This document shows positions 46,551-56,995 of a DNA stretch of 64,000 bases, in pieces (the first letter of the stretch is position 1; the number at the start of each line of letters is the position of its first letter). Source of the DNA: Eutypella sp. D-1 (taxonomy: Eukaryota; Ascomycota; Sordariomycetes; Xylariales; Diatrypaceae). The stretch is taken from contig JAJTTP010000005.1 of the NCBI GenBank assembly GCA_023313575.1, forward strand, positions 2,542,001 through 2,606,000, written 5' to 3'. The notes under the pieces were generated by a model, which was not told the DNA's origin, ran no database searches, and saw only the letters and a list, made by a program, of their open reading frames with translations. The translations under genes were made by a program, and so were the position numbers.

Positions 46551-48125
46551 ATGGCGGAGATCGAGAAGAGTGAAAGCTTGACAGACGCAGCCGATCCGGT
46601 CCACGAGAAGATACCGGTGTCTTCGAACGCAACGTCAGATAAAATACCTGATGCATCGAAGCTACCAAAGAGCGGCGCCGACGCCGCGTTGGAGCTCCTC
46701 CGGGAAACCGGGGGCGTGCAGCAGGCGCCGGACGCGGAACGCAACCGGCGGCTGCTGCGGCGGATCGACCTACACGTGATGCCGCTGATCTGCGTGGTGT
46801 ACTTCCTGCAGTACATCGACAAGACCGCGATCTCCTACGCGAGCGTGACGGGGATCCAGGAGTCGACGGGCCTGCAAGGTAGCGAGTTCAACTGGGTGGC
46901 GTCGATCTTCTTCTTTGGGCAGCTGGCCTTCGAGTTCCCGACCATCCGCCTGATCCAACTCTTCCCACTCGCCAAGTACGCCTCCCTCAACGTCACCCTC
47001 TGGGGTGCCGTCCTCGCCTGCCTCGCTGCCTGCAAGAACTACGCCGGTCTGCTCGCCTGCCGCTTCTTCCTCGGCGTTCTCGAGGCCGCCGTCGTCCCCG
47101 CCTGGGTCCTTTTCACCTCCCAGTGGTACACCAAGGAGGAGCAGGCCTTCCGCGTCGGCATATGGTTCTCCACCTGCGGCGTGGCGCAGATGTTTGGCGG
47201 CTTCATGGCCTATGGGGTTGCCACGGGCGTGGGCAGGGACCCGGACGCCTCCTTGCGGGGCTGGCAGGTCATCTTCCTATTCCTGGGCTTGTTCACATCC
47301 GTGATCGGAATCCTGTTCTGGTTCATCATGCCAGACTCCCCAGCCGTCGCCGGATTCCTTAGCAAGGAGGAGAAAGCACTCCACCTCGAACGGATCAGAC
47401 ACAACGAGCAGGGAATCGGATCGCAGGCTTTCAAGTGGGGTCACGTCAAGGAAGCGCTGACGGACACGATGACATGGCTCTACGCCTTCTGGATCTTTGC
47501 CGCCAACATTCCCAACTCTATCGCGACTAGCTTTGGAAACATCTTAGTGAAAGGCCTGGGGTACACGAATGAGGAGTCGCTGCTACTGGTGACACCTCTC
47601 GGTGCCTGGGAAATCGTCGCGCTCATAGGGCTCACCTGGATAGCGATGAAGACAAAACAGAGACTATACTGCTGTATCGCTGGCCACATACCGGCCATCA
47701 TCGGCGCTATCCTGATGGCGACGACGGAGAAGGTCCCGGCGTTGATCGGATATTACACTACCGGGGGGATACCCATTGGGTGGACTACGATTTTAGGGCT
47801 ACAGAGCTCCAACGTCGCGGGGTCAACCAAGAAGATCACGGTGGCGTGCATCGGGACCGTCGCCTACACGGTGGGCAACATCATCTCGCCGCAGACCTTC
47901 CAGCCCAAGGACGCGCCGCACTACCTGCCGGCGAAGATCTCCATCTGTATCATCTACGTGCTGGTCACGATCGACCTGTTTGTGATGCGCTGGGTGCTAC
48001 GGAGGCGGAACCGGCTGAGGGACCAGGAGAAGGTGGCGCTTGGCGATGCCCACCGGCCCGAGGAGAACCACGAGTTCTTGGACTTGACGGATCTCGAGAA
48101 TAGAGAATTCCGTTATGAGCTGTGA
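46551..48125 (+). CDS. Major facilitator transporter, anion:cation symporter (Dal5/Tna1-like) family
   Basis: A 12-helix plasma-membrane permease of 524 residues, single exon. ATG 46551 (MAEIEKSE) is the first ATG; the open frame upstream to 46539 has none. After a ~65-residue soluble N-terminus comes the typical ACS start RRIDLHVMPLICVVYFLQYIDKT, then IFFFGQLAFEFP, ACRFFLGVLEAAVVPAW with WYTKEEQAFRVGIWFSTCG (motif A-like region), the loop MPDSPAVAGFLSKEEK, and a charged C-terminal tail ending ENREFRYEL. This family takes up organic anions and vitamins such as allantoate, nicotinate or pantothenate. Its neighbour order (oxidase, monooxygenase, transporter) suggests import of the substrate of those enzymes. 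A relic of its last 35 codons occurs at 50462-50569. Confidence 0.92.
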   Translation: MAEIEKSESLTDAADPVHEKIPVSSNATSDKIPDASKLPKSGADAALELLRETGGVQQAPDAERNRRLLRRIDLHVMPLICVVYFLQYIDKTAISYASVTGIQESTGLQGSEFNWVASIFFFGQLAFEFPTIRLIQLFPLAKYASLNVTLWGAVLACLAACKNYAGLLACRFFLGVLEAAVVPAWVLFTSQWYTKEEQAFRVGIWFSTCGVAQMFGGFMAYGVATGVGRDPDASLRGWQVIFLFLGLFTSVIGILFWFIMPDSPAVAGFLSKEEKALHLERIRHNEQGIGSQAFKWGHVKEALTDTMTWLYAFWIFAANIPNSIATSFGNILVKGLGYTNEESLLLVTPLGAWEIVALIGLTWIAMKTKQRLYCCIAGHIPAIIGAILMATTEKVPALIGYYTTGGIPIGWTTILGLQSSNVAGSTKKITVACIGTVAYTVGNIISPQTFQPKDAPHYLPAKISICIIYVLVTIDLFVMRWVLRRRNRLRDQEKVALGDAHRPEENHEFLDLTDLENREFRYEL

Positions 48126-48275
48126 GGGCTCGTTATGTTGTGTACAGTGTAACGTTGCTCACGTGCGAAAGGATAGTTTCAAAAATTATCCTCATTAAGC
48201 AATGCATGCCTATTGATGGGCTTTAGTCTTAATTGTTTTCCCCGGGAACTTCCTCGGCAATTTTTGACACCTCTG

Positions 48276-49300
48276 TCATGTCTTCACGCTCACGCGTGGT
48301 CTCTTCTTCTTCTGTTTCGCCTCTCCGTCTTCTGCGTCCTGTCCATATTTTCCATGGCACATCCTCACATGCCTTTTGTAGTTGTCCCGCCGACTGTACT
48401 TCCTACCAAAAAACCTGCAAGTCTTCACGTCGCAGATTATCCTATCGCCCGTCTCCAACTCGTCGTCGTCGTCGTCGTCGTCGTCTTTCGAGAGCCGACT
48501 TTGGTGTACCTTGGCGGTTTTTTGGTGACGTAATAAATCTTTCTCCAGGGTGAACGTCTGCTCGCATCCATCCAAGTTGCACTTGTAAAGCATCGCGTGG
48601 TGCTTTGTGCGCCGCCTGTTCCCATTAGCATATGATCGAACATGATGGTAAAAAGGGGAATGCGTCGTCCTGATGTACGCAGTTCTACATACCTCGAGTT
48701 GGGTGCGACTCCGGAAGTCTTCAGTCGCTTGGGGGGAGGTGGAGGATCGCTTTCGTCGGAAGACCGAGTAGCTTCGACCGTTGCGGGGCTGGCGGTGTTG
48801 GTGATGGTGTTTGAGGAAGGACTCCGAGTAGGCTCACACGCACCACCTTGATCATCATCTGTGACGCCTGCCTGGGGAGGGCCGGAACCGGAACTAGTAG
48901 ATGGGATACTGGTGGACGAGATGAACAAGCGCTGTAAGCTTAAGCTGTTCCCCATGGCATCGGAGCTGTCGACGGGGTTCGGCAACTGCTTCAGAGTCGG
49001 CGCGAGACCCATATCGAACAGATTCAAAGCCGCAAAGCTAGAGTTGGAGGCGTCTAACACTTGGAAGGGTGGCTCTTGAAAGGAAATGTCGCTAACCCAC
49101 AGATCTACGCAAGAAGTAGATGGGTTTAGAGTCAGGCGATGGAGTAACTGAGCATACTGGTTTCCATTGCTTCCAATGAGGTGGAAGTTTGAAACTGTGT
49201 CGAGGCCGAGTTGAGGCTGTAGTGGAGGATAGAGATCGTGCCAGTATACTGGTTGAAGCTGGGCCTGACAAGTGTTGGCGTTTAATATATACCCGATCAT
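48276..49300 (-). CDS. C2H2 zinc-finger protein, paralogue A (N-terminus uncertain)
   Basis: Exons 49300-48693 and 48615-48276 (77-nt intron, GTATGT donor, GCTAAT branch site) give 315 residues. Two C-terminal C2H2 fingers: C-x4-C-x12-H-x6-H (from CNLDGC) and C-x4-C-x15-H-x4-H (from CDVKTC), separated by a run of eight Asp coded by a GAC repeat. A basic KQKKKRPR tail is a likely nuclear signal. The N-terminal part is Ser/Pro-rich and disordered. It is a tandem paralogue of the gene at 50734-51923. The paralogue has two more 5' exons; in this copy the corresponding exon-1 sequence (about 49420-49540) has no in-frame ATG and meets a stop, so ATG 49300 is my provisional start. An ATG frame at 50009-49710 might be an alternative first exon. 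Tail-to-tail with the transporter, 150 bp apart. Transcription factor by inference. Confidence 0.7.
48462..48485. repeat. Trinucleotide repeat (GTC)8 coding poly-Asp
   Basis: Eight perfect GTC units on the plus strand encode eight consecutive Asp between the two zinc fingers of paralogue A. The paralogue at 50734-51923 lacks this run. Confidence 0.9.
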
Positions 49301-50217
49301 AGGCAATGGTGAGTACTTATGTGGCTCAGCGAGGCAAGCAACCCATGGCAGGCATGCCGACGAGAGAGAGGTTGGTCCTGGGATATTCCCTGGTAAGACT
49401 GTAAGACCAGATCAAATGTTTGGCATCGGGATCAGTCTGACTTTGACGTTGACCCAACCAAGTGGGGATGCGGCTTTGTTCCCACAGACATGGGTGTGCC
49501 GGCAACTGCGTGAAGCTACATAGGCGGCTCCATTTCATCTGACTTGTGAAGAGACGGTGACAAAGGAGGACAATTCTAAACTTACAGCGAGGGAGTAGCG
49601 TAGCTCCTTGACTTATATGTAATTAGCCTTATGGCTTTCCAAGTCCTGACGTCGTTGCACTGACCACGACGGCGCATCTCTGTAAGTGATAGGAGACTCC
49701 GACAGTGACCTATATAAATGTAAGGCATTTTGGCAGCCTAGACTCTGTATCAAGTTGAGGAGGACTAGTCCGGTTCTCGATGAGGTGTAGACTTGTAAGT
49801 AGCGTCGCGGCCAAATTACCCGTGAGGACATGAAATTCCCAGGCTGTGGCCTCAATCGGTTCATCGAAGGTTTGGTACGCATATGACATAAGATCAAAAC
49901 ACTGCCAGGGCCCTATGGCCTTGGCAGGCTGCTGCGAAGTACAGGAAAACAAACTAATAAAGGGATCAGGACGATCGCCGAGGCCATCTAGATAGGAGGA
50001 GGCAAACATGGCTGTGGGTTAGGTTCCATGTAGATAAACCCAGGCGTTTGCAGCTGTGATCAACGACCAGTTGATTGGTCTCTTTAATGGCCCCTGCAGT
50101 AGCAATTGGCCTGCTTGAGTCACCATGCCTGTTGTAACCATTTCGTTAGCAAGAACAAAGCGTCATATAACCGGTGGTGCAAGGATAGCATACGACGAGG
50201 GGAATGGAATGCACAAC
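49301..50217. other. Region between the duplicated units
   Basis: Contains sequence homologous to exon 1 of zinc-finger paralogue B (about 49420-49540, minus strand: AAAGCCGCATCC and TTGGTTGGGTC followed by a GTCAGA donor-like site), but with no in-frame start. A 99-codon ATG frame at 50009-49710 (minus) is unassigned. No other gene seen. Confidence 0.5.
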
Positions 50218-50420
50218 AGTAGATCTCGCGGTAGACGATACGGACCCTTTAGACAATCAGTCTGGTGTTAAGAAAACCGACCACACTTACTATACCGTTT
50301 TATCTCTTTGAGAAAAGTCATTTATTAAGCATCATCCTTTTCCCACCTAAACTAGCTGCAAGTGAGAGTGGTTGGCGTAAAATATCCACCTTCCTTTGCT
50401 TTCCCTTTACGGACCGAGGT
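50218..50420 (+). repeat. Diverged direct repeat, copy 1
   Basis: Matches 52921-53136 in the same orientation at roughly 65-70 percent by eye. Shared blocks are AGTAGATCTCGC plus AGACGATAC, AAAAGTCATT, AAGTGAGAGTG and GGACCGAGGT. Copy 1 is AT-richer, with many C-to-T and G-to-A differences from copy 2 (for example CCCTGCGGACC against CTTTACGGACC). That resembles RIP or plain decay. It ends about 40 bp before the transporter relic. Confidence 0.75.
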
Positions 50421-50461
50421 GACACAATGGATACACGTTATACAAACATGTAATCCCTGCT

Positions 50462-50569
50462 AGGAATCAGGAAAAGGCGACACTCGGCGATGCTTATAAA
50501 CCCGAAGAGAACCACGAGACCTTAGACTGGACGGAACTCAAGAGCAGGGGGTTCCGTTATAAGCCCTGA
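50462..50569 (+). pseudogene. Relic of the 3' end of the transporter gene
   Basis: The 36 codons ending in TGA at 50567-50569 align, without gaps, to the last part of the transporter at 46551-48125. The relic reads RNQEKATLGDAYKPEENHE, where the intact gene has RDQEKVALGDAHRPEENHE. It then has FRYKP against FRYEL at the C-terminus. Nothing similar remains upstream, so the rest of this copy is deleted. It lies 165 bp from the stop of zinc-finger paralogue B, tail-to-tail, matching the 150-bp spacing of the intact pair. Confidence 0.9.
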
Positions 50570-50733
50570 GGTTTCCTTTAGACAATATTGGCACAATGGC
50601 GACGTATCTATCATTGGGCAAGGAAATAAGAATCATTATCAGTAATTCATGTCATCAATAACTTTTTGTCTAATCCTATACTTCCTGAAAACTGCGACAG
50701 TTTCTCTTTGGTTATGTCTTCACTAGGCTTCCT

Positions 50734-51923
50734 TCAGTTCAAATTCCCATGCATGGTCCTGTCGTGCCTCTCGTAGTTGTCTAACCGAGTATATTCCCTG
50801 CCATAAAACTTGCAAGTCGCCTCGCGACACGTGAAGACTTCTTCTGACGTCGGGTCGTCTGCGTCGAAGTGTTGCTCTCGATGAGCTCCAGAGGTGAGCT
50901 GGTGACGCTTCAAGTCTTTCTCCAAGGTGAAAGTCGCCTTGCAATCTGGGAAACCACACATGTAAAGCATCGGATACTGCTTTTTCCGGGGTCTGATATT
51001 TCCGACTCTCTTAGTATGTTAAAGAACAGGCGGGAACTTCGGGCATCTCACGGGAAATGTTGAAAATCCCACATACCGTGTATGACGTGCAGGTCGGCGG
51101 GGTTTAAACCGCCTCGTGGGGTTTATGTTGTCTCCGTCGGGAGACTGAGCAACCTGAGGAAATGTGGTGGTACTCATATACGGACCATGGGTCTGCTGCT
51201 GTATGTTCCTTTGGGTATCAGGCATGACACTTACCTGAGAAGGAACGAAGCTGGGAGGTGGAATGCCAGTGGGTTGGGTGGGCATGTGCTGGGATATGTT
51301 ATTGTATCCTCCGACGTCAGAGTTTCCAACTGGATTGAGGATATGGTTGAGATTGGGCTCAATTCTCATGTTGAAAAGATCCGGCGCCGCGAAACCAGGG
51401 TTTGCGGAGCCCAGCGCTGGTGCCTCCAGAAAATGTGATGACTGAAGTTCTGGAGGCCCAGCTAAGAAGTCGCTAGCGGGAGTGTACTGTTCGATAGCTG
51501 ACCACTGAAGTGGTTGGGAAATATTTAGAATTTGTTGGTCTTGGGGCAAACTCAGGCACCAATTATTTCCGAAGATATCTGGAAAGGGGTTGGTGTTGGA
51601 GCAAGCTTGCTGTGGTGGAAGGTGTGGATAGTTCCCGAGTGGCGGTTGAAACTTGACATTATTAGATTAGATATGATTATAGATATGATAGGTGGCTGAG
51701 GGACTGACAGTGTTTGGTGAAGAGAAAGCTCCATCGGAAGTATTGTCATCATAGAGACGATGTTCGTGGGGTGTCCCCTAATGATATGTGAGAGGTGAGA
51801 TATGCTTCTCAGGGATCAGTTTGGGAGCCTGACCTTCGAACCAATCCAGTTGGGCTCGGAGACGGCTTTTCCCTCGTCTGAATGATGATTCTGGAGACTA
51901 TACGAAGTCAGTGATGAATCCAT
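50734..51923 (-). CDS. C2H2 zinc-finger protein, paralogue B
   Basis: Four exons: 51923-51834, 51777-51709, 51651-51077 and 50992-50734, in frame, 330 residues. Two C-terminal C2H2 fingers (CGFPDC and CREATC starts; spacings C-x4-C-x12-H-x6-H and C-x4-C-x15-H-x4-H) match paralogue A exactly in spacing and share FTLEKDL.RHQ. The upstream segment PDLFNMRIEPNLNHILNPV parallels LNLFDMGLAPTLKQLPNPV of paralogue A. A basic stretch RRFKPRRPARH before the fingers may be a nuclear signal. The long Pro/Ser/Gln-rich N-terminus could be an activation region. The first two introns use GTCAGG and GTCAGT donors, rarer than GTAAGT; I chose them because both neighbours stay in frame and the paralogue has the same context. 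Likely a transcription factor; target unknown. Confidence 0.75.
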
Positions 51924-53855
51924 TTGTGTCTACCACCGAGTCGTTTATGGGGTCTGCCCAAGTGTACGGACTTACTATAGCGGGGAGGGGGGGGGGGCTT
52001 ATCAAATTTATAGGCTGTCTTTAAGCCCTGATCGATTCTTGTTCGTGTAACATAGTTGATAGAAACCTACAAGCCTACAGGCACAGAAGGATATGCTTGA
52101 CTTAACTGACAAGGCAACATGGAGAGGATGCACTGTCTTCTGATTGGTAGATGACTAGAATTGGTACGTCTCAAGCGAACCTCCTCCGGGCTTATGGGTT
52201 TTCATTATGTTAAGTTGTATGAGATTTGACGGAAGGGGTGGGGGAGGGGACGCGACACTGATATATAGAACAATTTCTTTAGCCTATGATAAGTTCTCTA
52301 CGATAGAAAACAATACCTCGAAGACAACCAATAAGAAATTAATTCGCATCATAAGCTGGCCTCAGGCCTCACTTGCTAAGCCTGCTGCGGCGCTGACTGA
52401 GCATATACGTGGCCCAGACAATTTCCGACTGGATTTCAATTGCAGCAACAAGCCACCGATGAATGGGAAAGAGAGAGCGAGGTAAGAGAAGAAAAAGAAA
52501 AGAAAACGCCACCCGGGGCCTCATAATCAGGGGGGATGACCCGGCGGTTGGGCTCTCATGCAGGTCCAATTCGCCTAGGGCTGCACGCACGTAACGAGCA
52601 CGATGTAACCCAAAAATAAAAAAACCCCTAAGCTCGTTGACCTGGCCTCGTTTGAGCTGTCTGCAATGATGAACAGCCTTATTAATTGAGGCCAGGCCTC
52701 AGCCACAGGCCGGGAATGACCAGTCCATCAGCATGCGCAGCTATCGTATTTGCATAGGTACGGACGGTAATTTTCTGCAGAAGACACGATGTGCCACGTG
52801 GCATATATTCGTAGGCACGGATAGGCAAGGCATTCGTTCGTATGGGAGGTGATTGTGCGGTATGACGTGCACATGTAAGTAGGTAAGGCTATCACATAGA
52901 CGGGAGATCCGATGGAGCATAGTAGATCTCGCAGCAGACGATACCTATCATGTAGGCAGTCAAGCAGGGTGCAAGCGAGGCACGCCGAGAAGACTGCCCC
53001 CGCCCGCCATGTCGTTGTTCTCTTCAACAAAAGTCATTCATTCGGCATGATCCTATTCCTACCTAACCTAGCCGTAAGTGAGAGTGTCTCGCGCAGAGTA
53101 TCCGCTTCCCCCTTCCCATCCCCTGCGGACCGAGGTTTCGGTCCGGCCCGTCCTCGTTCGATCCCGGGAAGAAAAAACGAGCGGCAGCGGGGCCGAGAGG
53201 GAGATAGGGGGCGGTCCATCCCTCGCTGTGTCGTCGCGACCTGCCGGGTCAAACCAGGGGGTAGTGTATATACCATGGTCATGACGCCGCCGCCACCGCC
53301 TTTTCTGTCCAACGTTCAACGAGAGGAATCAAAAGAATCAAGAGAATGAGACGGAAAGAGGGCACATAATCAGAGGGTGAAGAAGTGATAAGTAAATCAA
53401 ATTTTGCCGATTCAATCGTACACACGCGCGCAAACGTCATCCATTCATCCGCCCGCCATGCGTTCCGTTTCCCCTTGAACCCCTCATTGCGAGAAGAATT
53501 AGCAGCATAAGTGAACTTTTTTTGTTTTTGCGCCCCGACCTCCCCCGCCCTTCCCCTCCCTCCTATCCATCCCATGCATTGGAATACACATAGTAATGAG
53601 AGAAAGAGAATAGTCCCGTCCGCATTTTCTCGTAATATCAAAGGAAACAAAAGATGTGCGAATAATTAGGAAAGTTTCTTCTTTCCCCGGTTCCGTGTTA
53701 AGGAGTTTGTTCATGTGGAGATGACTCGTCGAGTAAGGGATCTTCGCTAATTATGTATGTATGTTTTTGTCTTCTTAGTATAGCTATTTCATATCCACTT
53801 CGAGGGCTTTGCCCAACGGAATTCGGTGCTGCTGCTCCGACAATGGGACCCGTGA
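51924..53855. other. Intergenic region upstream of zinc-finger paralogue B
   Basis: Holds the promoter of paralogue B, a poly-G run near 51990, the second copy of the diverged direct repeat (52921-53136, listed separately) and the 3' flank of def1. A 7-bp hairpin GGACCGA/TCGGTCC lies at about 53127-53144. No gene supported. Confidence 0.5.
52921..53136 (+). repeat. Diverged direct repeat, copy 2
   Basis: The partner of 50218-50420, same orientation, longer by about 13 bases and GC-richer. With copy 1 it brackets the transporter relic and zinc-finger paralogue B, as expected if it marks the far end of the duplicated unit. Confidence 0.75.
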
Positions 53856-56800
53856 CTAGTGGTAGTTGCCGCCCCAGCCGCCCTGTTGCTGCTGGCGACC
53901 ACCGTAGTATCCACCAAAGCCTTGGTTGCCGCCGAAACCACCATACGGTGTGGTGCCGTGGCTCTGGGCACTGGAGCCACCGAGTCCGTACGCACTGCCG
54001 GCTGCGGACTGGTTGTTATGGAGACCATGGCCTTGCAGGTGGCTAGGGTATCCACCGTAAGCCCCTATGCCCTGCTGAGCCGATTGAGGAGGTGGCAATC
54101 CCGACGCAGAGGGCGTATTATTTGTAGCAGAGCCAGGACGAGCCGCAGCGGCAAGGGACGGACTAGGTCCGCCGGCGGTCTTAGGCTCACCATATGGCTT
54201 TAGGTCGTCAGCGTTGGACCCAGCATTCGAACTTTGCGCATTCGGGTTGCTGAAGGCCTGGCCTGCCTGGGGATAGGCTGAGCCACGGCCGAAGGTGTCG
54301 TGAATGCCCCCGAACCCGCCACCTAGACCGCCCTGGGCCCCAGACTGCGTGGAACCAGCGCGGCTGTAGTTGTCCATGCTTGAACCCAAAGCACTATCGC
54401 GTGCACCTAACGAGGACTGGCCAAACCCAGATGTAGCAGGCGAGGAGGCATGATCATAGGGTCCTTGTGGTGACATGCCGTATTGGTGGGGCTGTCCGTA
54501 CATCCCACCCTTTCCGTAAGGGCCACCACCATACCCACCCTGGCCGTAGGCGCCGCCGAATTGCTGATGAATATAGTTAGCATAGTAGGGGCTCGAGTAG
54601 TACGGGTGAGCATAAGGATATTGGCTCCCGTGTGGCTGTTGGTGGAGATTCGACTGCGGCTGGTTTGCCTGCGCCGTGGCCTGTTGCTGCTGCGGCGTTT
54701 GGCTGGGCGGGTTCGGCGTGTTGTGGCCACTGTTCTGTGCCTCTGCGGCGGCGGCGGCAGCGGCAGCAGCCCCAAAGCGTGATTGCTGAGCAGCGCTTTG
54801 CGGGTACTGGCTGAGGTTATCGCTTTGGGAGGCATTGTAGCCTCCAAAGCCTCGGTTCTGGGAGTTCGGCCCATCATGATGATTCTGGCCGCCGTGTTGG
54901 CCATATTGGCCATAGTAGTTGTACGCACCACGGCCGTGCTGGTCGGCAGTGTAGTACGAAGAGTAGTCGCCCGGCGCGGAACTAAAAGCGCTATTTTGAG
55001 GACCGGGCGCTTGACTCGTGGCAGCCGGGAAGCTGTCGAAGCTTGCGGCGGTGGTGACGGCGGGCTGCTGCTGAGCGAAGCTCTCGTATGGTTTCTGCGG
55101 AAATCCGGCTGGCTCCGGAGGATTGGAGTGGCCAAAGCGGCCAAACTGTTGGCTGGCGGAAGGCGCTTGAGGCGCTACGACGGCGTTAGTAGGGTGAGAG
55201 AGCTGGGGGTACTGTGACATACGCTGAGCCGTAGAAGCAGCCGGTCCAGTCGGGGGTGCGACGGGGGTTGCTGAGTACTCGTTAGTAATATGACTCAGCT
55301 GACAAGGTTGTATACGGGCAAAAGTCTCACCAGTGGTTGGAGGCTGCTGCGTCAACGAAGTTGCCGGCTTCTGAGACGGAGGGAAAGCTTCAGGAATAGG
55401 AGCCGGCTGTTGTGGTGCTGGGGGCAGAGTGGCTCGCGGCTGGCTGGGCGATTCCAAAGGCGGCTGGGCTCTAGTCTCAGGATCTTCGCGGTCACCGTCT
55501 ATATCGTCCTCATTGCCGCCATTGATGCTGAAAGCACCAAATTGGACAGCGGTGCGGTCGACCTCACGGTTTCCAGGCATGCGAACAGCCTCTTCCTGCT
55601 CGAGCAGCCGTCGCTGGTAGCTAGGCACGCGTGGGGTAGGGCGTTCGGTAGCCTTAAGAGCGGTCGCAGCATAACCACTTGAAGGGGCACGAGGAGTCTG
55701 GTGCTGCGCCTGTGAAGCCGAGAGGGGCGTCACAGCGGCACTAGCTGCTTGAGTTTGGCGAGGATCCCACGAATCTGTAGCGGTGCTGGCGGCTGTGGCA
55801 GTGGCTGGTGGGTGTGATTCATCAGGGAGCTGCTCTAGATTCTGCTTCGTCAAGTCATCCTCGGGGAGAGGTAGGGCAACTTCGGGTTCAACAACATTGG
55901 GTGGTTCGGCGGGGGCAGGGGCGGCAGTCGGTTTGGCTGGTTCTTGGGCTGGCTCCTCAGCCTCAGGCTCGGGAGCAGGTGCAGCAGGCTCGGCTGGGGG
56001 TAAGGGTTCGATGGCTTCGGCAGGTTTCGGTGCGGGCGCTTCCTTGGGCTTAGGTGAAGGCTTAGGCGCGGTAGACTGTCGAAGCATACTAGCCCAGGTC
56101 TTCTGGGCAGGAGGCTGGGGCCGGGACGAAGCAGGTTGAGTCGTGGTGTCGGTGGTGTTGGTAGTGGAGGTGGCGGTGGTCGTAGCAGCAGGAGTGTGAG
56201 TCGAGGCGGGATCAGTAGAGGTACCAGTTGCACCCCAAGCAGTAGTGGTGGTGGCATCGTCGGCCGAGGAGGTTTTGCCCCAACCAGAAGACTCTTCGGT
56301 GGGTACTGAGAGCTGCGAATTATCCTTGGATCGGTGGCCATTGGTGGTGGCAGTAACAGCCGCTGCCCTACCCCTACCACCGCGAGCCCTCTCACTTCCA
56401 CGGGCGCGTCCACCTCGGCCACTGTCACCGCGTCCGCCGCGTGCAGGTCTAGCATTACCAGTGGAATCGGTTAGACCAGCAGAGACGACTGAGTCCTTCG
56501 ACTTGGGTTTCGCGCTGGTCTTCTTCGACTTCGAGACCTCGCCCCACTGGGAAATAGTGCCTGTTGGGCGAACAGCAGGTATTAGCGAAATCACGATTTT
56601 GATGAAATTAACGAAACTTGATTTAAAAGCAAGAAGCAGGTGAAATAAATGAAAAGTGAAAGTGGATAACACGAAAACTGACCTTCACTGATACGAGTAG
56701 CGGCAACTTCGATGTCGCCATCGGTTTCTTGAAGAGCGTAGAGGATATCGGCGTCGGACCAGTCAGGGAAGAGCTCTTTAATGGTTTCTACTTTGTCAGA

Positions 56801-56995
56801 ACCGAACTTCTTCCTGAGTTCACCAATATCGCCGTCATCTTGATGGGCAGAGGTGGAATCTATAGATCCGAATTTGTCGCCATTAGTCCGTCTGATGTTG
56901 CCTCCTCGTGCAGCGTATCCTCCTCTTCCACCTCGGCCACTGCTACCTCTACCGCGAGAGGAGGCCGTCTGAGATCGAGCCTGCACCTCAGACAT
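53856..56995 (-). CDS. def1: RNA polymerase II degradation factor 1
   Basis: Def1 promotes ubiquitylation and removal of stalled RNA polymerase II; its CUE domain recruits Elongin-Cullin ligase. Two exons, 56995-56683 and 56560-53856 (122-nt intron with a GTCAGT donor), 1005 residues. The N-terminus is RGG-rich (GRGSSGRGGRGGYAARGG). A CUE domain spans ~60-105 (TIKELFPDWSDADILYALQETDGD), and the fungal signature TISQWGEVSK follows directly across the intron. The rest is disordered: Pro/Ala/Glu-rich, then Gln-rich and Tyr/Gly/Gln-rich repeats (GQYGQHGGQ, YGGGPYGKGG), as in Def1 homologues, where the N-terminal part is released by proteasome processing. Length is typical for the family (~900-1100). 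Confidence 0.93.

Noticed and set aside
53145..53165. GTTCGATCCC, a tRNA B-box-like sequence
   Set aside because: No matching T-stem partner, anticodon arm or acceptor stem around it; it lies just past the diverged repeat and is most likely chance.
54407..55144. Long Arg/Pro-rich frames inside def1
   Set aside because: They are alternate-frame readings of the low-complexity Gln/Tyr/Gly region of def1 on the same or opposite strand.
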